DNA of 6,008 nt from Terriglobales bacterium (GTDB lineage Bacteria; Acidobacteriota; Terriglobia; Terriglobales; Gp1-AA117), in assembly GCA_030150795.1 (NCBI GenBank), contig JASLFF010000449.1, positions 1 through 6,008 on the forward strand, given 5' to 3'. The position numbers and the translations under genes are program-made. Position 1 is the first letter of the stretch, and the number at the start of each line of letters is the position of its first letter. Under the pieces are notes generated by a model that made no database searches, was not told where the DNA came from, and was given only the letters and a program-made list of their open reading frames with translations. Shown one piece after another: positions 1 to 5,780 of the stretch.

Positions 1-600
1 GAGATTGGCATCACCATCCCTATTCGCGGATGGGCCTTTGAGGTTGACAATTTCCGCACCGGAGCGCATAACTTTTTTGACCACGACGCCATAGAAAACT
101 CCAACCTCTTTTTCCCTCTCACGATTGAAGGCGCCCGCATAACCGGGACGGAAGTTACCGTGCGCGCGCCCCATCTCTTCAAAAAGCTTGATGTGCACAT
201 GGTGTATTCACACCAATCAGCGGAAGGCTCCGGGGCCGTTACAGGCGGGCTGACCGACTTTACTCCGCCCGACGAAGGTTTCTTCTTTCTGGATCACGAC
301 CAACGCAATACGCTGAGCACCGGCTTCAGCCTCATTCTCCCGAGGACAAGCTGGGTTTCCGGCAACGTCGGTTACGGCTCCGGGTTCCTCAACGGAGACG
401 GCCCTGACCATTTGCCGGGCTATGCCACAGTTGATCTGGCCGTGGGCAAATCGTTTGGCGAAAACTGGGCCATAAAATTAACCGGGACGAATTTGGCCAA
501 CAAGCACTATTTCGTGGACTTCAGCAATACATTTGGTGGGTCGCACTTTGGCGAGCCGCGAATGATCTCAGCTCAATTGCGCTACAGATTTCACTACTAA
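1..600 (+). CDS. TonB-dependent outer-membrane receptor, C-terminal part (5' end outside window)
   Basis: The frame is open from the left edge to a TAA at 598-600, giving the last 199 residues of a larger protein. The product is the end of a TonB-dependent receptor, a 22-stranded outer-membrane barrel that imports metal chelates or other large substrates using TonB/ExbBD energy. The sequence shows alternating barrel strands separated by polar loops. It then has the typical final strands: GYATVDLAVGKSF, a KLTGTNLANKHYFVDFS-type strand-turn, a loop with TFGGSHFGEPR, and a last strand AQLRYRFHY ending in an aromatic residue, as needed for BAM-dependent insertion. The plug and TonB box are outside the window, so the substrate cannot be read. 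A metal role is only suggested by the Cys-rich small gene 30 bp downstream, which could be cotranscribed. The family call is firm; the substrate is unknown. Confidence 0.9.
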   Translation, partial: EIGITIPIRGWAFEVDNFRTGAHNFFDHDAIENSNLFFPLTIEGARITGTEVTVRAPHLFKKLDVHMVYSHQSAEGSGAVTGGLTDFTPPDEGFFFLDHDQRNTLSTGFSLILPRTSWVSGNVGYGSGFLNGDGPDHLPGYATVDLAVGKSFGENWAIKLTGTNLANKHYFVDFSNTFGGSHFGEPRMISAQLRYRFHY

Positions 601-630
601 GGGCAATGAAATCGATCTAGAGTCTTCGCA

Positions 631-1005
631 ATGCGGCGGTTGATATCAATTTCGATGGTAGCAGTGCTTGCCGGATGGCTGGCTATTCTACTTGCCGGCG
701 CGCACTTCTCTGCATGCAATATGGTCTGCTGCCGTCGCGCAGCCGCCAAGCCTCACTGCTCGCACATGGAGGATATGGAAGCCTCCGGTAATGCGCAGAG
801 TGGAACTGAAGTTTACGCGGGTTCTAAGGCATGCCCTGGAAAATGTTGCGTCAAGGGTAGAAGCATCCAGTTTGGATTGGCTGCTCCCGGTTTAACTTCC
901 ATCTCTTCTGCTCCAAAGTTCCTTTCTCCTTTCCTTTCTTCCATCAGCCCCTGGTTGTGGCCGCACTATAGCCGTCACGGCCGCGCACCACCCCATACCG
1001 TCTAA
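631..1005 (+). CDS. Small secreted or membrane-anchored Cys-rich protein with two CxxxCC motifs, unknown function
   Basis: This is a 124-residue protein I do not recognise as a named family. Residues 1-4 are positively charged (MRRL) and residues 5-27 are hydrophobic, so it has a Sec signal peptide or N-terminal anchor. The next part holds seven cysteines: C29, C33 and C34 (CNMVCC), C43 within PHCSHMEDME, and C68, C72 and C73 (CPGKCC). His42, His45, Met46 and Met49 lie among them, which suggests metal binding or disulphides outside the cytoplasm. The C-terminus is Ser/Pro/Trp-rich and ends RHGRAPPHTV; I recall similar R-A/G-P-P ends in small metal-associated proteins such as DUF2946, but I cannot verify this. 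It starts 30 bp after the receptor stop and is probably cotranscribed with it. There is no clear Shine-Dalgarno site; ATG 655 is an alternative start but would lose the Arg pair. It may serve metal handling with the receptor, which is inference. Confidence 0.65.
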   Translation: MRRLISISMVAVLAGWLAILLAGAHFSACNMVCCRRAAAKPHCSHMEDMEASGNAQSGTEVYAGSKACPGKCCVKGRSIQFGLAAPGLTSISSAPKFLSPFLSSISPWLWPHYSRHGRAPPHTV

Positions 1006-1222
1006 ATCTCAGTTCAAAGTTCGGCGCTTCTTACTACGCTGCGCTCCTCTCGCAATGTGCGTAGCTGGCGTCCATCTAGGGACGACTCACCCTTCATCCG
1101 CCAGGAGGACCCCGCTGGGATGGACAACGGGACTTTTTTGCAGTGTCTGCTATGGCCAAAGGAGGATTATTTCGGCCCGCGCAAATTTGAAGAACGCTGC
1201 AGTGAGTTATTTGAGAAAACAT
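1006..1222 (+). promoter_or_regulatory. 217-bp gap with dense dyad symmetry: possible structured leader of the TPR gene
   Basis: No convincing gene or sigma-70 promoter was found here, but several inverted repeats are packed together. Hairpin A pairs 1034-1043 with 1051-1054 and 1059-1064 (10 bp with a 4-nt bulge). Its 7-nt loop contains CTCCT, complementary to the AGGAG cores at 1103-1107 and 1160-1164. Next, 1070-1076 pairs with 1119-1125 (7 bp) and encloses 1078-1081/1090-1093 and 1101-1104/1115-1118, which together form a three-way-junction shape. A run of six T follows at 1134-1139. This could be a 5' leader RNA or a weak transcription end for the upstream genes. It matches no riboswitch class I know, and the fold was found by eye, so chance is a real alternative. 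Confidence 0.35.
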
Positions 1223-2842
1223 ATGAAGAGCAGCAGGATTATCATCGCTTTTATTCTCCTGATGGGGGTGGGCATTCCCTCATCAGCTACTAATCCGTCT
1301 ATTACGCGATCACAAGCAACAAATCTCGGCAAAGTGCATTTTGCCAATTCCTGCTCTACCAGAGTGCAGTTGCAGTTTACTAACGCAGTGGCCATGCTTC
1401 ATTCGTTTCAATATGGGCTCGCGGAAAAGACGTTCAAATATGTGATTGAGGAAGACCCACAGTGCGCGATCGCGTACTGGGGCGTGGCTATGACTCTCTA
1501 TCACCAGCTCTGGGACTGGCCGAACGTGGGAGCGCTAAAAAATGGGTTAGGTTACTTGGAAAAGGCCAGAGCGCTGCGAAAGAAAACCGCACGAGAACAG
1601 GCCTATCTCAATGCAGCCGAGGCATTTTACCAGTCAGAGCAGCGCCTAAAAGGCAGGTCACGTGTTCAAACGTATTCCGATGCGATGCTCGGTGTGCATC
1701 GGCGTTATCCCGAAGATTGCGACGCGACGGCTTTCTATGCGCTTTCATTGCTAACATTGCCTTCTGACGGCGATGAAGACCTGAATCGAAAAAAGGCCAT
1801 CGCGATCTTAACAACACTATTTGCTACACAGCCCGAACATCCTGGCGCTGCTCATTATCTGATTCATGCTGCGGATACGCCGGAACTAGCTCCGCTAGCC
1901 CTCGAGGCGGCACGCCGCTACGCGCAAATTGCGCCAGCCTCTCCGCACGCTCTGCATATGCCAGCGCACATCTTTGCTCGCTTGGGAATGTGGCAGGAAT
2001 CGATTCAATCGAATCTTGCGTCTCTTGCCGCCGCGCAGGAAGCCACGAAATCGGGACGTGATGATGGATCAGGCGATGCATTGCACGCCATGATGTATCT
2101 GACATATTCATATTTACAGAGCGGCGATGATGAGAGCGCTCGCCACGTTGTAGAAAGCATCAAGTCCGTTCCGGGAGCAACGGCTAATAGCGTCATCAAT
2201 AATCAAGCAATTCTCGAAGCGCTCTACGCCGTTGAGACACACGATTGGAAACAAGCCTCGGCCCTAATTTCAGAACCGGGCACCTTTCCCTACGCCAGGA
2301 TGCGCACCTACTGGGCCCGTGCAATCGGGGCTGCACGATCTGGAGATGTGCTGTCAGCCCGGCAAAACATCGAGAAGCTCGATCAAGCCCGCGCTGGCAT
2401 GGTGGCATATATGCAAAGCGTGAGCTGCCATATGCACACCATGCATCCACTGAAATCCGAGGTTAGCGTACAGCAGCTTGAGGCTAATGCCTGGTTGGCA
2501 TGGGCTGAAGGGAAACCGTCGGAAGCTTTGGAAACCATGCGAGCTGCCGCCGTGAAAGAAGACTTTTTCAGCGTGGAATCTCGAACAGTACCTGCATATG
2601 AAATGTTGGGCGACCTCCTTCTCGAACTGCATCAGCCGGAACCGGCGCTCGTGGCCTACGTCACGGCATTGAAGGAGTCGCCAGCGCGCTTCAATGCCCT
2701 TGCTGGTGCGGCGCGGTCCTCACAAGCCATGGGTAATCTTGCGGCGGCGCGATCCTACTATGAGCTATTAGTAAAGTGCTGCAACCCTAGCGCTGCACGG
2801 AAGGAGTTCGAGGCAGACAGATTGTTTATGTCTGGGAACTAA
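1223..2842 (+). CDS. Secreted TPR-type (tetratricopeptide) repeat protein, function unknown
   Basis: The product is a 539-residue helical-repeat protein with an N-terminal signal peptide (about residues 1-24: basic KSSR, then a hydrophobic run ending near SSAT). The frame stays open upstream to 1055, but that stretch codes for unlikely sequence, so ATG 1223, directly before the signal peptide, is preferred. GTG 1202 would add seven residues and is possible; neither has a strong Shine-Dalgarno site. TPR-like helix pairs run through the protein. An early segment has AYWGVAMTLYHQLW (84-97). A mid segment (about 209-260) has HYLIHAADTPE, then APASPHALHMPAHIFARLG, a pattern I recall from a large TPR family in Acidobacteriota and relatives. 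Further TPRs occur at about 460-530. Residues 393-408 form a Met/Cys/His cluster. TPRs hold protein partners; no catalytic motif is seen. It probably acts in the periplasm. Confidence 0.85.
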   Translation: MKSSRIIIAFILLMGVGIPSSATNPSITRSQATNLGKVHFANSCSTRVQLQFTNAVAMLHSFQYGLAEKTFKYVIEEDPQCAIAYWGVAMTLYHQLWDWPNVGALKNGLGYLEKARALRKKTAREQAYLNAAEAFYQSEQRLKGRSRVQTYSDAMLGVHRRYPEDCDATAFYALSLLTLPSDGDEDLNRKKAIAILTTLFATQPEHPGAAHYLIHAADTPELAPLALEAARRYAQIAPASPHALHMPAHIFARLGMWQESIQSNLASLAAAQEATKSGRDDGSGDALHAMMYLTYSYLQSGDDESARHVVESIKSVPGATANSVINNQAILEALYAVETHDWKQASALISEPGTFPYARMRTYWARAIGAARSGDVLSARQNIEKLDQARAGMVAYMQSVSCHMHTMHPLKSEVSVQQLEANAWLAWAEGKPSEALETMRAAAVKEDFFSVESRTVPAYEMLGDLLLELHQPEPALVAYVTALKESPARFNALAGAARSSQAMGNLAAARSYYELLVKCCNPSAARKEFEADRLFMSGN

Positions 2843-2878
2843 CTGTGCACTTGAGGGGTTGTCCTGGGAGGAATTTTG

Positions 2879-2917
2879 CCGGCGTGAGCGAATCGCTTGT
2901 TGGCCGGTTGCATTTTT
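2879..2917 (+). terminator. Possible weak intrinsic terminator after the TPR gene
   Basis: CCGGC at 2879-2883 pairs with GCCGG at 2903-2907. Inside it, AGCG at 2887-2890 pairs with CGCT at 2894-2897 around a 3-nt loop, and G-T wobbles lie between the two stems. Five T follow at 2913-2917, a little far from the stem. A second hairpin, GGGCA 2919-2923 with TGCCC 2933-2937, lies closer to the AraC-type gene. These dyads could end TPR transcription, or could be an operator for the regulator that follows. Confidence 0.35.
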
Positions 2918-2963
2918 CGGGCAGCGATAACGTGCCCATGACTGCAAGAAAGGAGTCGTAAGT

Positions 2964-3314
2964 ATGGATCGGCGAATCAAAGAGGCAATTCAGATCATGC
3001 TCGACAATAGAACGTCGCAAGTCCAAATTCGCGACCTTGCGCAAAATGTGAATCTTTCACATCCGCACTTCACCAAACTGTTTAAGGAAGAGATAGGTCT
3101 TAAGCCGAAGCAATGCGCAATTTACTGGCGGCTACGTCAAGCAAAGAACCTGCTCGATCATACATTTCTGAATGTGAATGAGGTCGCGTCCGCTGTTGGT
3201 TTTAAACATGTAAGCAGCTTCACTCGCGCATTTAGACAATTCTATGGGTGTACTCCTTCGGTTTCGCGGGCAGACCACAGCCTGGAGATCATTTGCCGGC
3301 AAGAAGAAAAATAA
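2964..3314 (+). CDS. Short AraC/XylS-type transcription regulator (DNA-binding domain only)
   Basis: This 116-residue protein is almost exactly one AraC-type DNA-binding domain with two helix-turn-helix units. The first covers about residues 20-45 (IRDLAQNVNLSHPHFTKLFKEEIG). The second, about 70-97, holds the family signature VNEVASAVGFKHVSSFTRAFRQFYGCTP. Full-length family members are usually near 300 residues and carry a separate ligand-binding or dimerisation domain, which is absent here. Such short forms exist as genuine genes. The start is well supported: AAAGGAG at 2949-2955 lies 8 nt before ATG 2964. It sits 121 bp after the TPR gene, possibly with its own promoter in the dyad-rich gap, and converges on the metallopeptidase gene. 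Targets cannot be read; candidates are its own promoter, the TPR/receptor genes or the opposing MNIO operon. Without a sensor domain, its activity may be set by its amount or by a partner. Confidence 0.9.
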   Translation: MDRRIKEAIQIMLDNRTSQVQIRDLAQNVNLSHPHFTKLFKEEIGLKPKQCAIYWRLRQAKNLLDHTFLNVNEVASAVGFKHVSSFTRAFRQFYGCTPSVSRADHSLEIICRQEEK

Positions 3315-3356
3315 ATTGAACGCTCAATTGAGTAACAGCAGATGGAGAAATCCATT
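3314..3356. terminator. Two short hairpins between the convergent genes
   Basis: AATTGA at 3314-3319 pairs with TCAATT at 3324-3329 (6 bp, 4-nt loop) and overlaps the last base of the AraC-type stop codon. ATGGA at 3342-3346 pairs with TCCAT at 3351-3355 around a GAAA tetraloop. They fill the 48-bp gap between two genes that end facing each other, a usual place for a two-way transcription stop. Neither has a T-tract and the stems are short, so the call is weak. Confidence 0.3.
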
Positions 3357-3362
3357 CCCAGG

Positions 3363-4325
3363 CTAACGATGGGCTGCGGTGGTGGCCGGCGGCGCCGTGA
3401 TTGCCTTGCGGATGTTTGCCTCCGGCGCTTTGTCATTGAACGCGACTGCTCCATCTTTCATAGCAATACCAAGTTTTGACCAGAGCTGGTCCAGATCGAT
3501 TGGAGCAGGCTTGTCACGCATCTGGTTGTAAAGATCGCGGAGCACGGTGGTACCGGTGGCTTTGTCGCCCATCGCCAGGGCTTTACCGATGTCCCAATCT
3601 TCATTGATGTTGCCGCCTCCGCGGTTGATCCCGCGCAGAGCATCTTCAAGTCCTTTGTGGTTACTCGTGCGCTCGCGGATGCGCACGTCAGCCAGCAGGC
3701 AAAAAATTGCGCCGCCCCAGTAGGTGCGTCCCCAGGTATGCGTGTTATCAAGTCCCCGATCACCTGATTCCGGCTCGCCTTTGGGCATATCGCGGACAAA
3801 AGTTCGCCACATTTCTTGCATTTGCATGCCACCGTTGCGCACCCTGGCCACAGGCTCAACATAGGTAGAGATTCCTTCTTCAATCCAATGCTGATCGTCT
3901 TCCATGGAGGGAAACGCCAGATGGATCATTTCATGGACGAGCACCCAGTCTTCCTTGGTTGCCGCGACATCGGCATCGCGGCCCACGCTGATCAAAATGA
4001 GTCCACCATCTTTGGGATAGGTAACGCCGTGGCGTATGCCGGAACCGGAGGTGCTACGCATTTTTAACGTGAGGTGCGGAACAGGGAAGTGACCGTAGTA
4101 GTTAGCAACGGTACTAGCGGAGGCTTTTACCCAGCCCAGCAGCTCTTCACGTGAGAGCTTCATTGGACCTTCCGGCAGCGTCACGTCAATTGTTGCGCCG
4201 GGTGCATTCACGGTCGCGGTGTCCGTGCTGTTCTCTTGTGCCGAAAAGGTTTTTAGCGGGAGCGCAAGAAGAGCGCACGCGGCCAGCGGAAGAATCAGGC
4301 TGAGGCGGAGACCGAGAAATCCCAT
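3363..4325 (-). CDS. Secreted HExxH zinc metallopeptidase (gluzincin/MA-like), last gene of the MNIO operon
   Basis: The product is 320 residues from ATG 4325, chosen because a signal peptide starts there (residues 1-29, likely cut after FSA). The frame extends to 4400, but that would overlap doxX and bury the signal. The active site is clear: HEMIH at residues 131-135, with His131 and His135 as zinc ligands and Glu132 as the catalytic base. The downstream WIEEGISTYVEP supplies the third ligand, probably Glu150, as in gluzincin/peptidase-MA families. The rest is soluble, with a Pro/Ala-rich C-terminal tail. LAAC at residues 14-17 resembles a lipobox, so a lipoprotein is a second option. The gene begins 22 bp after the doxX stop on the same strand, with a weak AGGTG 14 nt upstream, and is probably cotranscribed. 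Its substrate is unknown; processing of the operon's secreted peptide product is a reasonable but unproven guess. Confidence 0.85.
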   Translation of the reverse strand: MGFLGLRLSLILPLAACALLALPLKTFSAQENSTDTATVNAPGATIDVTLPEGPMKLSREELLGWVKASASTVANYYGHFPVPHLTLKMRSTSGSGIRHGVTYPKDGGLILISVGRDADVAATKEDWVLVHEMIHLAFPSMEDDQHWIEEGISTYVEPVARVRNGGMQMQEMWRTFVRDMPKGEPESGDRGLDNTHTWGRTYWGGAIFCLLADVRIRERTSNHKGLEDALRGINRGGGNINEDWDIGKALAMGDKATGTTVLRDLYNQMRDKPAPIDLDQLWSKLGIAMKDGAVAFNDKAPEANIRKAITAPPATTAAHR

Positions 4326-4347
4326 GAATGAAAGAGTAACACCTGAT

Positions 4348-4851
4348 TCAGCTTGCCGCAGCCGCTGTGACAGCCGGCGGATGTTTCTTGCGATAGGCAA
4401 GGATCAGCGTATCCACGGAAAATTTTCCGGGCCCAAAGATCAAAATCAGCAGTGAAACCAGCAGGAACGGGAATGGATCTGCGCCGAAAAACTTTCCTGA
4501 TTCGGAAAAGAAAGACGTAAATGCTTCCCTGTCAGCGGTGATATACGCCACGATCATATTGATGAGCAAAGGGACGGAGATGAGTCGCGATGCCAGCCCG
4601 AGGATTAACAGAATGCCCCCGATGGTTTCAAGCGAAGCGTTGAAGTAAGCGTTCAAGGCCGGCGCGGGAATGCCCAGCTCGGTGAAGAATGCCACGACTT
4701 TGTCGATGTGGCCAAACTTGCCAATGCCGCTCTGGAGGAAAAGCCATCCCCAATAAACCCGAATCAGCAGCAGAAAAGGCGATTGCAGCGAGTTGACAGC
4801 CTTGAGGAACCAGCCGTAAATGACTTCCGCTTTTTGTATCAACGTATTCAT
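4348..4851 (-). CDS. DoxX-family integral membrane protein (gigD/bufferin-operon type)
   Basis: This 167-residue inner-membrane protein has four predicted transmembrane segments at about 24-42, 67-88, 90-106 and 126-141. The family pattern is present: RVYWGWLFLQSGIGKFG in the first segment, ASLETIGGILLILGLASR in the second, and a last segment ending FGPGKFSVD. The C-terminus is a short basic then Ala-rich tail in the cytoplasm. DoxX-like proteins are small quinone- or redox-associated membrane proteins of poorly defined role; one regularly closes DUF692-DUF2063 operons, which fits its place here. Its ATG overlaps the DUF2063 stop (ATGA, 4851-4848) with no clear Shine-Dalgarno site, so it is probably translated by coupling. 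It may serve electron transfer or membrane anchoring for the peptide-modifying pair; this is inference. Confidence 0.9.
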   Translation of the reverse strand: MNTLIQKAEVIYGWFLKAVNSLQSPFLLLIRVYWGWLFLQSGIGKFGHIDKVVAFFTELGIPAPALNAYFNASLETIGGILLILGLASRLISVPLLINMIVAYITADREAFTSFFSESGKFFGADPFPFLLVSLLILIFGPGKFSVDTLILAYRKKHPPAVTAAAAS

Positions 4852-5780
4852 GGTTGAGATTCGTTTTCCGGCGGGCGGCAGAACCAGCCGAGCTGTGACC
4901 AGTTGGCAAACCAGTCATGCAACTGCTCCATCACGCGCTCCAGTTTTTTCCCCGACCAGTTGACCGAAGTTTCAATTGCCTGTGAAAGCGGTTTACCCTG
5001 TTGCAAGGCACGCAGCAGCGCAAAGCCTTCCGGCTTTAATCGCTTGAAATAAACAATGTTTTCCTGGCGATGGACAGCCAGAAATACTTTCTTAGCCTTG
5101 GGCAGTGGGAGTTGCTTGCGTGGCGCGGAATCGGAATGGTCCATCATGACCACGTTGCTGGAGATGTCGGTTTCCGGATCTTCGGTTTCGCGCACCTTCA
5201 GTAAAAGTTGATCCACGGGATAAGCCAGATCGAGCAGTTGGAGATAAGGCTGCAAATGAAAGACCGGATCTTTACCCAGACTCGCCAGCTCCGCCTGGCT
5301 GAGAATTGGGTACTCCGCGGCATCAAAGGCTTCAATGTCGGCCCACTCCAGCCGCACCATATCGAGCGCCATGCGCTCATTGCCGGAAATAAACTCAGGA
5401 TGCTCGCGCAGCCAGCTCTCAAGCCGAGAACCGAGATCGCGCAACGTGTATGACACCGAGGGCATTTCTGTTAGATAGCCCAGAAGAGCTTTGTCAAAAG
5501 CTTCCTGTCCAATGACCTCGCGCAATCCGGGAAAATCGTCGGCAAGAGAAGAGAGCAGACGGAACCAGTAGACGCGATTGTAAATTTCCAGGCGTTCAAC
5601 CGAGGTCAGACGGTCATTGGGTTTTACGATTTCTTCCGCAATCGCTTTGGTCGACCGGCCATCGAGCGTTTGCTCACGCATGCGCTCATCTTCAGTAAGC
5701 GGTTGCCGCACCACATCAAAGACCGCACGCTGGAGCTGTTCCAGGTTCAAGTGGCCCCCATTCATGTGGCCTTGACTCAT
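4848..5780 (-). CDS. DUF2063 protein, partner of the DUF692/MNIO enzyme (MbnC/gigC-like)
   Basis: The product is a 310-residue soluble protein. Residues about 11-125 match the DUF2063 N-terminal domain (called a putative DNA-binding domain in Pfam): LNLEQLQRAVFDVV, then RLTSVERLEIYNRVYWFRLL, DDFPGLREVIGQEAF and PSVSYTLRDLGSRL. A second helical part follows to about 200. A charged linker (200-230) leads to a C-terminal domain, 231-300, that looks like a small winged-helix fold (VFLAVHRQENIVYFKRLKPEGFALLRAL). In characterised systems (MbnC with MbnB, and the bufferin equivalents) such proteins bind the precursor peptide and complete the MNIO enzyme complex in the cytoplasm, rather than acting as transcription factors. 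The gene overlaps the DUF692 gene by ATGA (5780-5777) and doxX by another ATGA, implying coupled, balanced synthesis. ATG 5765 is an alternative start. It is somewhat long for the family. Confidence 0.88.
   Translation of the reverse strand: MSQGHMNGGHLNLEQLQRAVFDVVRQPLTEDERMREQTLDGRSTKAIAEEIVKPNDRLTSVERLEIYNRVYWFRLLSSLADDFPGLREVIGQEAFDKALLGYLTEMPSVSYTLRDLGSRLESWLREHPEFISGNERMALDMVRLEWADIEAFDAAEYPILSQAELASLGKDPVFHLQPYLQLLDLAYPVDQLLLKVRETEDPETDISSNVVMMDHSDSAPRKQLPLPKAKKVFLAVHRQENIVYFKRLKPEGFALLRALQQGKPLSQAIETSVNWSGKKLERVMEQLHDWFANWSQLGWFCRPPENESQP

Noticed and set aside
217..411. 64-residue - strand ORF within the receptor gene
   Set aside because: It is opposite a well-supported receptor frame and shows no protein-like features.
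1055..1222. Longer start for the TPR protein from ATG 1055, adding 56 residues
   Set aside because: The extra residues look random, precede rather than contain the signal peptide, lack a ribosome site, and overlap the dyad-rich leader.
2851..2963. Possible sigma-70 promoter for the AraC-type gene (TTGAGG at 2851, TTGCAT at 2908)
   Set aside because: No acceptable -10 box lies at 16-18 bp spacing from either candidate.
3458..3883. 141-residue - strand ORF inside the metallopeptidase gene
   Set aside because: It is an out-of-frame shadow; the overlapping frame carries the HExxH and EEG motifs and a signal peptide.
4364..4374. Perfect palindrome GCTGTGACAGC near the doxX end
   Set aside because: It is only 5 bp per arm, lies inside coding sequence and has no T-tract, so chance is the simplest explanation.
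4326..4400. Longer start for the metallopeptidase at 4400
   Set aside because: It would overlap the doxX end by about 50 bp and place 25 mostly polar residues before an obvious signal peptide.
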